From the NCBI GenBank assembly GCA_950022655.1, contig OX465584.1, positions 65,492,937 through 65,556,936 of the forward strand: DNA of 64,000 nucleotides, read 5' to 3'. Positions 8,701-20,570 of the stretch are shown piece after piece. The notes beneath the pieces are model-generated. The model saw only the letters and a program-made list of their open reading frames with translations, was not told the origin of the DNA and did not search any database. Both the position numbers and the translations under genes were made by a program. The stretch is from Alentia gelatinosa (lineage: Eukaryota > Annelida > Polychaeta > Phyllodocida > Polynoidae). Within the stretch, counting starts at the first letter, position 1. Each line of letters opens with the position of its first letter.

Positions 8701-10814
8701 AAAGCCAGGACATGTACTCCAGAATATCAAATAGCACCCAGGGTGCTATGGATTCATGTTTTATCGCAGAATAGCGCCCCAGTTGAAATCGTTGCTCCAG
8801 ATTCTTTGCAGATCGCATTATAACTATGCCACCATCTCTATTCAATTAAAAATCTAATGAACCTTTCTACTATGTCACTGAAAATCTGGTGTTGTAAAAA
8901 GTAGTCATACAACGTGAAAATAACAATACCACACAACACGATCTGATATTACTGGAGCAACGCTTTTCTCAGATTTCTAGGAGCAACGAACCTCTGGGTA
9001 ACTAGCTGGTTCCCGACGGTGGCTCTCTGTATCCCCTAATGGCGCTAGGTACCAGCGCCCATGAGGCTAAACACCTACACACCAGGAACAAGCAGACCGA
9101 CCCCAAGGGGGCCCTTGAGAGGACGGAAGGGTCATTAAGTACACCGAGGGGGGATGAGTGGGCGGGCTCGGGGCGACTATTAAAGTTTACAGAGATGGGG
9201 ATTTGATGGCGTGATGAAGATGAGCGTAATTATACAAATATAACAATAACGAAATGATTTACACACTTTGTATGATAAATACATGTATACAAGTAAATGG
9301 ATATCAAAAACTGACACTTAAACATTGATTAGTATGCCATTTATCTCATTCCTTAACTTTTGGATTTTCAGTATTTCGATTAATCTTGCATACACTAGTA
9401 CTGATCGGGCTCAGGGTAAACAAAGAAAATTAAAAAAAAACAAAAAACATGTAATTCTAAAATATAAAACGTTCCTGACTGTACTTTTGGAGAGAAAAAA
9501 TATAATCAGGGTAATTTAGTTTAAAACCATCGACAAAGATATTGCACAGTAGTGGGGGTGTAATTAGTGACCCTTTAGTAGTTGCTTCGGTAGCTAGCTC
9601 ATTGTCTTATATTCTTCCGTCTTCTTACTTATGTAGAGAGTTTTAGGGGATAGAAATACTTGCTTAGCGGAGTCACCGAGACACGGTGACCTCACATCTC
9701 GATGACCTGAGAGGAGGAAAGATGAACACTGCAATTAAAGTTAATCGCTTTAATCTCCTGAGAGCAATCTGTGTTATACAAATACAGGCAGTATTATCCA
9801 ATGCGATGTTTTAGTCTCCTTGACCATGTTGTACAAACCATATACAAAATTTCAGCTTAATGTCCATAAATGTTCTGTTTCATTCAATCTTCCATAGTTC
9901 ACATCATCCTTGCAGTGGTTCACTTCATTTCCTATGTTTTGCTGGATTAGTTGTGAGTCCTAGTGTTCATCAGTAGATGTTATAAGTTTAGTCCACACAT
10001 TCTGTGTTCTCTCCACTGAGAGGTTGTTACTCACACGTCAGTCTGTAGGTAACTAACAGAACAGGGAATCCACACATTGAATGTCTATAGTAGATGACTC
10101 CACTCTCACGTGATGAAGTCTCCGGCACCTAACCCTACTCCAGTGGGTGCAGGATTTTGTAGCTCAGCTAGATCTTACTCCTCGCACCTTTGTGCTGCCT
10201 CTGGCAGCTGCAACGAAGGTGTACTCCTCCGCTGCTTAAAACACCTGGTCACGTGACCAGCCATACGCTCTAGAAGCTTCCTCCTGTTTACATTCTGCTA
10301 CTAACATTCATGTGCTTCCACCATCTCTATGTGATGTTAATTGAATAAAGAATAACACAATCTCAGACAAGCGCGCAGTGCAATATTGAAAGTAAATGAA
10401 TCGATAAAAATGAACGACCATTGGTGTTTCTTTTCAGATTATTCATTACTGGTCCGCTTTTTTTTTCCTTTTGATATCATTGAATTGCAAGTACTTACAT
10501 TTCCTTTTTGCAGTTTCAGATAGTAAAAACTATTACTATGACACTTGTATAAATCTGTATTGCTGAAAAACAGTATTTTACAGGTGCCGATAAAAGCTGC
10601 ATCTTGTGTCAGATTGGTTTTCTAGTCAAAGCCCAATATGAAGTAACACATTTGCTTTCACACATCTAGCTCAAATAAAATATGCATATATAATCAAGTG
10701 AGCTTTGGTATCTATGAATGAAATATCATCAGATGAATAAAGACGTACATATTTCATAAAGGTGTTACAAAAAGAGAGAAAGGAGATGAGAGATGAGGCC
10801 ACAAATCTTCTTCA
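8701..10814. other. No gene recognised
   Basis: Mostly unique sequence with no convincing coding frame. Small items: a 17-bp palindrome TAGCACCCAGGGTGCTA (about 8732), and a palindromic E-box GGTCACGTGACC (about 10248-10259) close to a GAAGCTTC-type heat-shock-like word. Frames of about 60 codons here are not supported. Confidence 0.5.
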
Positions 10815-11105
10815 TTATCCTACCTTTAATAAAAAACGCCATAGGCTTAACATGGGATTTGTTTATGTCACGGGTGTGACATAAAGTGCTGTTTATGCCA
10901 CTACTTTCTGATGCTGAAAAAATATGGAAACGGGGTAGGATAAAATCTAGACGCCACTCGTTTGAGTTTGAGCTTATTTATGCCACGCATTTTGTTGGCT
11001 CCATAATTTTACGAGTCGAAGGCGAGTGACATTACGGAGCCAACAAAATGAGTGGCATAAATAAGCTCAAACTCAAACGAGTGACGTCTCTTCATATTAT
11101 ACAAT
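10815..11105 (+). mobile_element. Family A bipartite foldback element A1
   Basis: Module 1: TTATCCTACC (10816) with its inverse GGTAGGATAA (10934-10943). Module 2: a palindrome with arms of about 70 bp (10949-11099), with the apical word ACGAGTCGAAGGCGAGTGAC at 11011-11030. The left end shares CCATAGGCTTAACAT with other A copies. The direct repeat TCTTCAT (10809-10815 and 11099-11105) may be a target duplication, but A7 has similar right-end sequence, so this is uncertain. Confidence 0.8.
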
Positions 11106-11290
11106 TACAAAACCGGTACAGTATAACCCCGCTTCTGGGACACCTCGCTGAAGGGGACACCTCGCTTAAGAGGCCAGTTTGCTAGAAACAAAAATTCGTA
11201 TATAGTTTATTTTAATCCCGCTTAAGGGGACACCCCGCTTAAGGGGGCACTCTGCTCGGTACGGAGGGTGACCCCTGAAGTGGAGTTTTA
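11106..11290 (+). repeat. Dispersed repeat with CGCTTAAGGGGACAC words
   Basis: The phrase CCCCGCTTAAGGGGACACC and variants occur four times in about 150 bp. No coding signal. A weakly similar ACGCGGGGTGTGC segment occurs near 46355-46375. Family unknown. Confidence 0.45.
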
Positions 11291-11853
11291 CTGTATTTTG
11301 GCACACAGTATTCCCGCTAGATGGCATCATTGAGATCATTGGAACCTTAGTGTTCCATTGATGTACGTCTTTAGCACGGGAGGCAGGCCAGTCGATTCTC
11401 AAGGCTCTAAGCCTAGTTGGTTAAGAATTCTTCTCCCATAGAGCGTATTGAGAGTACAGAATACCACTTAGAGAGTGTGAGATCTTATGAGAGGGTGCTC
11501 TGAAAGTGGGAAGCAATGGTCTGTGTACCTGAATGAGAACCAGTCAATGATCAAGTAGATCCATGGTAGCAGGCAAAGTGGAGAAGTAGTCCAGATAATG
11601 GACATGGACAGGAGGGTGGTTGAGGCCCCTAAGATTCGAGGTCAACTCTCGACCGTAGAACTGTCCCAAGGCGCTATAAATATCATGTAAGGCGGTCAGG
11701 GTCAAGGTCGGGGTTTCCTGCGAATGCAGTCATTGGCTACTCGGTCTACTCTATTCCTTATATGGACTTAGTGTAATGGGACAACTCCATGCTGACAGAG
11801 TCCTCTCCTCGATTCACTTATCTTACTTAACATACTTTCTTGAATATAGTCCA
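11291..11853. other. No gene recognised
   Basis: Unique-looking sequence between repeats, with no convincing frame or element boundaries. Confidence 0.5.
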
Positions 11854-12133
11854 TTATCCTACCCCTAATATAAAGTCCCATAGGCTTAACATTGAGTTTC
11901 TGTATGCCACGCTGACTGGCATGCGAAGTTTTATATGCCACTAGTGGCATACAGAATTGTTATCACGTAATATTCCAAAATCGAGGAGACGGGGTAGGAT
12001 GCAATAAAAACCTGATTTGTTTTAATCTTGGCCACCATATGCCACTCCTGGAGTTTGCCTCATGAAGTCACTACGCCAAACTCCAGTCGTGGCATACGGT
12101 GGCCAAGATTAAAACTCATCCAGTTTTACGATA
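11854..12133 (+). mobile_element. Family A bipartite foldback element A2
   Basis: Module 1 runs from TTATCCTACCCC (11854) to GGGGTAGGAT (11991-12000). Module 2 is a palindrome from about 12007 to the shared right end CCAGTTTTACGATA (12133). The left arm near the apex is shortened compared with A3, leaving GCCTCATGAAGTCAC. Confidence 0.8.
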
Positions 12134-12249
12134 TGATTAACGAAAAGCCTCATTGGCAAAATGTTTGGTCTTTTTTCTCCACTGGGAGAGGTAAACGCTA
12201 CAGGGTCAATCTTAAAACAACCAATGACAGGCTTGTAGTCGTCTTGACA

Positions 12250-12440
12250 TTTACCTTTAATCCCTGCAGCATATAGAAGATCTACTAATTGGTCTTGATG
12301 ATCATCAAATTGTAAGAGACGATCTGATTGGTCTAAATGTCAACCTTGGGTAGTATACGGCAACCTTGGGTAGTATACATAAGTTACTCCACCCCCAGTA
12401 CGTGGTGAAAGCATAGAGTGTACGGCCATAGGTATATAGG
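12250..12440 (-). mobile_element. Family E fragment E1
   Basis: Reading on the minus strand from 12440, the sequence starts TTCCTATATACCTATGGCC and contains CCAAGGTTGAC and GACCAATCAGATCGTC, as in E2 (29128 onward). The distal end and hairpin are missing. Confidence 0.6.
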
Positions 12441-12443
12441 AAC

Positions 12444-12709
12444 ATCGGAATATGACCATGGTAGAATCTCGTAATGAAAGTTTAAGGAAAATGACATGGG
12501 TTTTACTATAGGAAAAGGAACCCTTTAGGATTTCTCTATGTTCGTTGATAATATTATCAATATATTGATCAATAAATAAAAAAACTAGCACGGTGACCCC
12601 CAAATTTGAATTAGAAATGTATTCTACTACACTTTGAGATCATTATATCAGATTTTCAAGAAAATGGCACGGGCTTTAATTTTCAAGACAAATTGTCCGA
12701 TATACCTTC
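12444..12709 (+). mobile_element. Family F MITE fragment F6
   Basis: Carries the family words AGGAAAATGACATGGGTTTT and GCACGGTGACCCCC, and the right end AATTGTCCGATAT. The left terminal repeat is missing. Confidence 0.7.
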
Positions 12710-12720
12710 TACACTAACGT

Positions 12721-12738
12721 CCCCCCCCCCCCCCCCCC
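12721..12738 (+). repeat. Poly(C) tract
   Basis: A run of 18 C. It may be a polymorphic site or poorly assembled. Confidence 0.9.
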
Positions 12739-12846
12739 GCACACACATACTCGTAATATATTAGTACTGGCGCCCAATCCCGTCCCCTATGGTTTCCATT
12801 CCGTTTGACTTTAAATCTTTTGGCAGTCTGAAAGTAGTCCCGTTCC

Positions 12847-12948
12847 ACTTCCGGTTTGTCACGTGACTAGGGGGTTCAGGATCTCTGCTGGGAGAGTGAG
12901 GTGGTCGCAGATAATAGAGCCGGGCTCAGGATCTCTGCTGGGAGAGTG
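12847..12948. promoter_or_regulatory. Promoter-like cluster with paired TCTGCTGGGAGAGTG word
   Basis: An ETS word (ACTTCCGG, 12847-12854) and an E-box (TCACGTGA, 12859-12866) are followed by CTCTGCTGGGAGAGTG twice (12883-12898 and 12933-12948). Each copy is preceded by CAGGAT. The same word recurs at 21015, 28076, 57364 and 58112. Confidence 0.45.
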
Positions 12949-13825
12949 TGGAGTGACAGGGTCTATTTTTAGCACGTCCTCATATCCCCGCCCCTCTCCG
13001 CCCACGTCTGAGCGATAATTGGGGAGGTGGGCGATATTACGTGCAGGGAGTGACAACGAGGTCACCGGACGCCGTCCTCTTCCCGACGTGCATCTCGCGC
13101 CTGTCAGCGTCTCTGAGTTGTGTCGGACTTCCCTTTTCACGAGTGACACCTCCACGCCCTCTAGCGAGTGCCACTTTCACTAGTAAAATGGCGTAGGTGG
13201 GTGTTTTGCGTGGGTGGTTAGGTGAGAGGGGTGGGGGGGGGGGGGTGGTCAGAGGTCGTGGTTGAACTAGGTGTCTGTATGACGACTTGAGCGACCTTGA
13301 AAGGTCAATCAGCACTTTGCGCCAAAGAACTCACCTCGTATTTGACCGGCTCGATGTACATTTTAGTGCCTCGTTCCTACTTCGTATTCCATTCAACATC
13401 TAACATTAGTCCACAGGTGGGCAAAAAGAGCTCCTCAAATTGAGAAATATTTACTAGGGGCGTTTTTTTAACAGAGCTGCTATTTGAGTGTAATTTATCA
13501 GAGATCCTGAGAAATATATGTATCACAGGCGTTTCTCTGTTAACTAGAGTTGTTATTTTATTGTTATCTATCGATCCCAATTGGTTCTAGGAAGGTTACT
13601 TTCTTTTGAGTAGGTATATGCTAATCAAACTTGAGTTTCAGGAAGTGAAAGAATAGAAAAGTGAATGTAGTTGTGTGAGTATCTCAACATCTGGGAATCC
13701 TCGTCTCTAGCACACCACTTGGCCTAATCCGCCATAGGCAGCACCACCGTCACTGATCGTTATTGACAACAATCAGAAGTCCCGTCAGCCACTGCGCAGC
13801 CCACGCATTATTCAAATGTAATAAG
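12949..13825. other. No gene recognised; G-run near 13230
   Basis: Moderately GC-rich sequence with a G-rich run (about 13228-13246). It might include a first exon of the flanking promoter-like clusters, but I cannot support a coding exon. Confidence 0.4.
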
Positions 13826-13862
13826 CACTTCCGGTCACGTGACCAGTTACACACTGACGTCA
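13826..13862. promoter_or_regulatory. ETS, E-box and CRE cluster
   Basis: CACTTCCGG (13826) runs into a palindromic GGTCACGTGACC (about 13833-13844), followed by a perfect CRE, TGACGTCA (13855-13862). It lies 11 bp before the 60-bp array containing nuclear-receptor half-sites. Confidence 0.55.
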
Positions 13863-13872
13863 GCGACTCTAC

Positions 13873-15031
13873 GAACCTTCTGACCTTCTGAGAGGTCCCT
13901 ACTCCTACATCTACTGTTACCTGTTCAATCTCTGACCTTGTGACCTTCTGAGAGGTCCCTACTCCTATATCTACTGTTACCTGTTTAATGCATGACCTTG
14001 TGACCTTCTGAGAGGTCTCTACTCCTACATCTACTGTTACCTGCTTAATGCATGACCTTGTGACCTTCTGAGAGGTCCCTCCTCTACATCTACTGTTACC
14101 TGTCTAATCTATGACCTTATGACCTTCTGAGAGGTCCCTACTTCTACATCTACCGCTACCTGTTAAATGTCTGACCTTGTGACCTTCTGAGAGGTCCCTA
14201 CTCTTACATCTACTGTTACCTGTTTAATGTCTGACCTTGTGACCTTCTGAGAGGTCCCTACTCTTACATCTACTGTTACCTGTTTAACGTCTGACCTTGT
14301 GACCTTCTGAGAGGTCCCTTCTTCTACATCTACTGTTACCTGTTTAATGTATGACCTTGTGACCTTTTGAAAGGTCCCTACTCCTACATCTACTGTTACC
14401 TGTTTAATGTATGACCTTGTGACCTTCTTAGAGGTCCCTACTTCTACATCTACCGTTACCTGTTAAATTTCTGACCTTGTGACCTTCTGAGAGGTCCCTA
14501 CTCCTACATTTGCTGTTACCTGTCCAATGTATGACCTTGTGACCTTCTGAGAGGTCCCTAATCCTACATCTACTGTTACCTGTTTAATGTATGACCTTGT
14601 GGCCTTCTGAGAGGTCCTTACTCCTACATCTACTGTTACCTGTTAGATGTATGACCTTGTGACCTTCTGAGAGGTCCCTACTCCTATATCTACTGTTACC
14701 TGTTTAATGCATGACCTTGTGACCTTCTGAGAGGTCCCTAATCCTACATCTACTGTTACCTGTTTAATGTATGACCTTGTGACCTTCTGAGAGGTCCTTA
14801 CTCCTATATCTACTGTTACCTGTTTAATGTATGACCTTGTGACCTTCTGATAGGTCCCTACTCCTACATCTACTGTAACCTGTTTAATGTATGACCTTGT
14901 GACCTTCTGAGAGGTCCCTTCTCCTACATCTACTGTCACCTGTTTAATGTATGACTTTGTGACCTTCTGAGAGGTCCCTAGTCCTAAATCTACTGTAACC
15001 TGTTTTATGTATCACCTTGTGACCTTCTTAC
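13873..15031 (+). repeat. 60-bp minisatellite, about 19 units, each with a DR2 nuclear-receptor motif (T1)
   Basis: The unit is 60 bp and diverged by a few percent. About 16 of 19 units keep TGACCT, 2 nt, TGACCT, which is a direct repeat of the AGGTCA half-site on the minus strand with 2-bp spacing (DR2). Each unit also has TGACCTTCTGAGAGGTC, half-sites facing away from each other with a 6-bp gap (ER6-like). DR2 is a known RXR/RAR binding layout. The minus-strand frame of 98 codons is the repeat itself, not a gene. Confidence 0.9.
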
Positions 15032-15739
15032 TGATGTAAGGGTTATTTCAAAGTTAGACCTGAAACTCTGAGAAGGCCTTGCCATGTTTTGGGACAGGAA
15101 CTCTAATTTTTAAATGATCGCTATCATCTTTAGGGAAGCTTTCACAGACAGCAAAACATCGTCCTTACTTTCTGTTTTGCTAAATGACGAAATCCAACTC
15201 TCGACATCGAAACTGATGATCTATTGAGATGAAGAAAATATCTTTAAATGGAATTTTGGGACATCACTACAATAAACCAGCCGTTCATCGATTATTGTTA
15301 TATCTTGGAAAATAGAGAAAACACAAAATGCAGAATCAGATAAATACAATAAAAGTGTGTTTCCAAACGTCAGAGGGTCGCTGGGCATGGAACTACTCCG
15401 TGAGGGGCAGCACTGAGCAAACGTAATATGGCGCAGTGTTGTGACTGCCAACACTGCGGCACTTGGCGATGATAGGGGAAGAATACAGCACTGGGCGATA
15501 ATACAGGTCCTGGCTCGAACTGCAGGACCAGCGCACGCTTGTGTTTGTCTCCAAGCAGAGACGAGGGTAATATGTATCAGACTGTGCACAGGAGATCTGT
15601 GGTTGGAGTGTGACATATGAGCCTCCACCTCATCACAGTGCAGTGTCAGAGTGTTTGGTTTATTTTGCTCTTGTTAGAAATGTATTTTGGTATGAGTACG
15701 TCATTCGCACGCTCTATAAACATTGCCTAAATGTTTGGG
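15032..15739. other. No gene recognised
   Basis: A 135-codon minus-strand frame (15221-15628) has no domain or coding signature I recognise; I do not call it a gene. Confidence 0.45.
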
Positions 15740-16105
15740 GGGTAACATCTAGACTTCCAGCGTGCTGCAAAAAAACCTATCCCGTCACTATCTGTGTGCT
15801 ATTCACTGTGATATTGAGAAAGGAGCAGAGGGCCAGTGTCTTAGGGTCTGAGAGGTGTGCCCAGCTGACCATGACCAATCACTCAATCACTCAAGACTAT
15901 AATACCTCAAGACCCACTGGTGCTTGATATGTATGGATCCTAGACTCAGGCAGTTTCAAAAATGGCAAGTTGAATGAGTGTAAGTAGGTTACAGAAAACC
16001 ATAAATAGACTGAATGTAACCCAAACCTTTTAATTATTATTCATGCATAATTGCATGCTCATTCATCAATGATGAACATATTATTTGCTTCTAGTTTCGT
16101 GAGTC
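15740..16105 (+). mobile_element. Dispersed repeat family G, copy 1
   Basis: Order of shared words: CTTCCAGCGTGCTGCAAAAA, TTCACTGTGATATTGAGAAA, AGGAGCAGAGGGCCAGTGTC, GCCCAGCTGACCATGACC, TGGCAAGTTGAATGAGTG, then AATGTAACCCAAACCTTTT. Similar strings occur at 16565, 16800-17300, 28920 (minus), 42680-43510 and 45310-45760. Terminal structure is unclear. Confidence 0.65.
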
Positions 16106-16799
16106 AAGGGCAGACCTTCAGAGAGAAGGATTCTATGACTGCTGAATAGTTACGGGTAAACTCATGAAATTAATCCACCAACCTGAAGTGACGTGCATGC
16201 ACCGATTTAGTAGTGAACGATTACTTGTTTCTTAATTTTTCTATTTACAATTCCAAAATCTGGATACTGAACGATTATTTCCCAAATCGTCGGCCCTGAT
16301 TTTTTTTACCTATTCATTCTATATATTGCTCCTTTTAAAGGGTTCTTCCTTTTAAAGGGTTCTTCAAAGCAAATCATTTTACAGACAATATCAGTTGGAC
16401 TCAACTTAAGCATGGAATATGGTATGGATTGAAGGCCAAAGTTTGCTCCTGAGTTAGTATGTATGGCCCTGTATAGCCCCTGTGATCACAATTCTTCGAT
16501 ATTCTAAGAGCGTGCCTGAGTTACCTATATATACGTTGCCTTAAGGTCAGATTAAGCTCATATGGGCTTCCAGCGTGCTGCAAAAAAGACCTGGGAGCTG
16601 TTACAACAGTCGAGTGAGGTCTCGCCAGCGGCACGTCACATTTTGTAAGCGAGAGGCCGGCAACAGCGAGCGGCAACTCAAATCAAAGCGGCAACAAAAC
16701 TACTACCAATATCCCGTAGAGAGCGGCACCTCAAGTTCCATTGTTGGCCTCTCGCATTGGCGATGAGTACTCTCGTTTAGCACCCTCCAGACTTTTGAA
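16106..16799. other. No gene recognised; small repeat fragments
   Basis: Around 16200-16300 there are words shared with family L (GAACGATTA, CCCAAATCGT), and at about 16565 a short piece of family G. No coding evidence. Confidence 0.4.
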
Positions 16800-17300
16800 A
16801 CAGCTCCCTGGAATCTACTTCTCTTCATGGGTCCTATTCACTGTGGTAATGTGAAAGGAGCAGAGTGCCAGTGTCTCAGGGTCTTGCCCGGCGTGCCCAA
16901 GTGACCATGACTATTCACTCACGACCGAAAAAAACAAAAAATCCACTGGTACTTGATATGTCAGGATTCTTAAGTAGTCAGGCAGTTGCAGAATTGGCAA
17001 ATTTACTGGGTGCAAGTGGTTTATAGAATAGGGCAAATTTACTGGGTGCAAGTGGCTTATAGAATAGGGAAAATTGACTGGGTGCAAGTGGTTTATAGAA
17101 TAGGGCAAATTTACTGGGTGCAAGTGGTTTATAGTATAGGGCAAATTTACCGGGTGCTAGTGGTTTATAGTATAGGGCAAATTTATTGGGTGCAAGTTGG
17201 TAGCAGAAAATGATCTTTGACTGAATATAACCTAACACTTTTAATCGTTGTTTATTTATACGCTCATTTATCCATGATGTACATTTTATTTACTCCTAGA
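16800..17300 (+). mobile_element. Family G, copy 2, with internal tandem expansion
   Basis: Starts with the AGGAGCAGAGTGCCAGTGTC block and ends with the ACTGAATATAACCTAACAC block. The segment corresponding to TGGCAAGTTGAATGGGTGCA is expanded as a tandem array (16996-17212). Confidence 0.65.
16996..17212 (+). repeat. 36-bp tandem repeat, about 6 units (T2)
   Basis: The period is 36 bp (ACTGGGTGCAAGTGG at 17005, 17041, 17077 and on). Since 36 is a multiple of three, open frames arise on both strands; these are artefacts. Confidence 0.9.
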
Positions 17301-18180
17301 CTTCAACGGGCTCTGTACTGTGACTTACATCAGTCTCAATGTAAAGAGTTGCCTAGTTACTTATCTTGTCTAACAACATCACTTACATTAAAATGATTAT
17401 CATTCAACTTTGTGTATCTCAGAACTTCTACTCCTTTCAGTTGACACACCTCATATTTCCTAAAACTCTATCAAATGTGAATTGGGATCGCTGTCATTGT
17501 AGGATTTCGATAAAGAATAATCCTGTGACTTATTCCTTTTAGAAACACCCCCTGATGTCTCTTAATACTACAGATTCATACATTAATTACCACTCAGAGT
17601 CGCCAGTTATATAGTTCGCTACATTTCTTTGTTTTTGGTCTGAAAAACGTTTTATGACAGTGATTTCTGATGGCAAATGAGATTATTGTGACTGATTATA
17701 AATAACAGGGATGTCAGTTGGGGTCAGGAAAAAATCCTACACGGGGACTGAGGCCAGTCTATGTATCATCGAAAACGCACATGGTGTATGGGGAATCCCC
17801 ATCACTCTCCTATCAGATCCTTTGGCATGGACAGGCATTATAGGACATCTAGGTGTCTGCTATGAGAGTGGGTATATGAGTAGTTCTGCACTAAATGGTG
17901 TACTTCTCAAAGAAAATCATTTAAGAAAGATTACCACATACTAGCAGTTCTATATTCTGCAAAATATCTTTACAAGTTCATTAGGCATTCCTTTGATATT
18001 TTCTTTTAGACTTGATAATGCTTTAATAACTGTATTCTCACATGACACATTTTAAGCCAATCAGAGGTCAGTATGGGACTGGTGCACCACCTCTTCTAGA
18101 CTTGCATAAGTCGTTGATTATTGACATTCATAATTAAACAAAATGTAAATAAAGTATTTTGCAGTGTGACTAGTCCGGGA
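17301..18180. other. No gene recognised; one family R terminal word
   Basis: CAGGGATGTCAGTTGGGGTC at 17706 matches the left end of element R at 57704. No matching right end was found here. Confidence 0.4.
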
Positions 18181-18186
18181 ATCCCC

Positions 18187-19795
18187 GTGAGGAGGGGTGA
18201 GGTAGGTGGAGTGGTAGTCATAGGATGCAGGGACTGGAGCCTGTATCACTGTGAGGAGGGGTGAGGTAGGTGGAGTGGTAGTCATAGGATGCAGGGACTG
18301 GAGCCTGTATCACTGTGAGGAGGGGGAGGTAGGTGGAGTGGTAGTCATAGGATGCAGGGACTGGAGCCTGTATCACTGTGAGGAGGGGTGAGGTAGGTGG
18401 AGTGGTAGGCATAGGATGCAGGGACTGGAGCCTTATCACTGTGAGGAGGGGTGAGGTAGGTGGAGTGGTAGGCATAGGATGCAGGGACTGGAGCCTTATC
18501 ACTGTGAGGAGGGGTGAGGTAGGTGGAGTGGTAGGCATAGGATGCAGGGACTGGAGCCTGTATCACGGTGAGGAGGGGTGAGGTAGGTGGAGTGGTAGTC
18601 ATAGGATGCAGGGACTGGAGCCTGTATCACTGTGAGGAGGGGTGAGGTAGGTGGAGTGGTAGTCATAGGATGCAGGGACTGGAGCCTGTATCACTGTGAG
18701 GAGGGGTGAGGTAGGTGGAGTGGTAGTCATAGGATGCAGGGACTGGAGCCTGTATCACTGGAGGAGGGGTGAGGTAGGTGGAGGAGGGGTAGGCATAGGA
18801 TGCAGGGACTGGGGCCTGTATCCCTGTGAGGAGGGGTGAGGTAGGTGGAGGAGGGGTAGGCATAGGATGCAGGGACTGGAGCCTGTATCACTGTGAGGAG
18901 GGGTGAGGTAGGTGGAGTGGTAGGCATAGGATGCAGGGACTGGAGCCTGTATCACGGTGAGGAGGGGTGAGGTAGGTGGAGTGGTAGGCATAGGATGCAG
19001 GGACTGGAGCCTGTATCACTGTGAGGAGGGGTGAGGTAGGTGGAGTGGTAGGCATAGGATGCAGGGACTGGAGCCTGTATCACTGTGAGGAGGGGTGAGG
19101 TAGGTGGAGTGGTAGGCATAGGATGCAGGGACTGGAGCCTGTATCACTGTGAGGAGGGGTGAGGTAGGTGGAGTGGTAGGCATAGGATGCAGGGACTGGA
19201 GCCTGTATCACTGTGAGGAGGGGTGAGGTAGGTGGAGTGGTAGGCATAGGATGCAGGGACTGGAGCCTGTATCACTGTGAGGAGGGGTGAGGTAGGTGGA
19301 GTGGTAGGCATAGGATGCAGGGACTGGAGCCTGTATCACTGTGAGGAGGGGTGAGGTAGGTGGAGTGGTAGGCATAGGATGCAGGGACTGGAGCCTGTAT
19401 CACTGTGAGGAGGGGGAGGTAGGTGGAGTGGTAGGCATAGGATGCAGGGACTGGAGCCTGTATCACAGTGAGGAAGGGTGAGGTAGGTGGAGGGGTAGGT
19501 ATAGGACGCAGGGACTGGAGCCTGTATCACTGTGAGGAGGGGTGAGGTAGGTGGAGTGGTAGGCATAGGATGCAGGGACTGGAGCCTTATCACTGTGAGG
19601 AGGGGTGAGGTAGGTGGAGTGGTAGGCATAGGATGCAGGGACTGGAGCCTGTATCACTGTGAGGAGGGGTGAGGTAGGTGGAGTGGTAGGCATAGGATGC
19701 AGGGACTGGAGCCTGTATCACTGTGAGGAGGGGTGAGGTAGGTGGAGGGGTAGCATAGGATGCAGGGATTGGAGCTAGCATCACGGTGAGGAATG
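18187..19795 (+). repeat. 64-bp minisatellite, about 25 units (T3a)
   Basis: Highly uniform 64-bp units of the form GTGAGGAGGGGTGAGGTAGG, TGGAGTGGTAGGCATAGGAT, GCAGGGACTGGAGCCTGTAT, CACT. Few substitutions and occasional 1-bp deletions suggest recent homogenisation. The many minus-strand Pro/Ser/Thr-rich frames are repeat translations. Confidence 0.97.
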
Positions 19796-19875
19796 GTGGG
19801 GTAGGTGGAGGAGTAACCGTAGGAGTGAGATAGGTGGAGGGCTAGGAAAGGGACATAGAGACTGAGGCCTGAGTC

Positions 19876-20570
19876 CTGATGAGGAGGGGTGGGGTAGGTG
19901 GAGGGGTACAGGGACTGAAGCCTGTATCACAGTGAGGAGGGGTGGGGTAGGTGGAGGGGTACAGGGACTGAAGCCTGTATCATGGTGAGGAGGGGTGGGG
20001 TAGGTGGAGGGGTACAGGGACTGAAGCCTTTATCACAGTGAGGAGGTGTTGGGTAGGTGGAGGGGTACAGGGACTGAAGCCTGTATCATGGTGAGGAGGG
20101 GTGGGGCAGGTGGAGGGGTACAGGGACTGAAGCCTGTATCACAGTGAGGAGGGGTGGGGTAGGTGGAGGGGTACAGGGACTGAAGCCTTTATCACAGTGA
20201 GGAGGTGTTGGGTAGGTGGAGGGGTACAGGGACTGAAGCCTGTATCATGGTGAGGAGGGGTGGGGCAGGTGGAGGGGTACAGGGACTGAAGCCTGTATCA
20301 CAGTGAGGAGGGGTGAGGTAGGTGGAAGGGTACAGGGACTGAAGCCTGTATCATGGTGAGGAGGGGTGGGGCAGGTGGAGGGGTACAGGGACTGAAGCCT
20401 GTATCACAGTGAGGAGGGGTGGGGTAGGTGGAGGGGTACAGGGACTGAAGCCTGTATCACAGTGAGGAGGGGTGGGGTAGGTGGAGGGGTACAGGGACTG
20501 AAGCCTGTATCACAGTGAGGAGGGGTGGGGCAGGTGGAGGGGTACAGGGATCACAGTAAGGAGGGGGAAG
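19876..20570 (+). repeat. 53-bp variant of the same minisatellite, about 13 units (T3b)
   Basis: The units lack an 11-bp piece (GGCATAGGATG) of the 64-bp unit and carry GTGGGG instead of GTGAGG. Units ending in CATGGTGAGG alternate with units ending in CACAGTGAGG, and a GGTGTTGGGTAGG variant recurs at about 20045 and 20205, suggesting higher-order repeats. An 80-bp irregular stretch separates it from T3a. Confidence 0.93.

Noticed and set aside
13873..15031. CRISPR array
   Set aside because: Units are contiguous 60-bp repeats without unique spacers, and the genome is eukaryotic. The same holds for the 47-, 49-, 64- and 85-bp arrays.
15221..15628. 135-codon minus-strand frame
   Set aside because: No domain, and the composition does not look protein-like; kept only as an unsupported frame.
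18218..19784. Many minus-strand Pro/Thr/Ser frames that look like a repetitive secreted protein
   Set aside because: Phase changes at each 1-bp indel and the 64-bp unit is not a multiple of three, so no single protein is kept.
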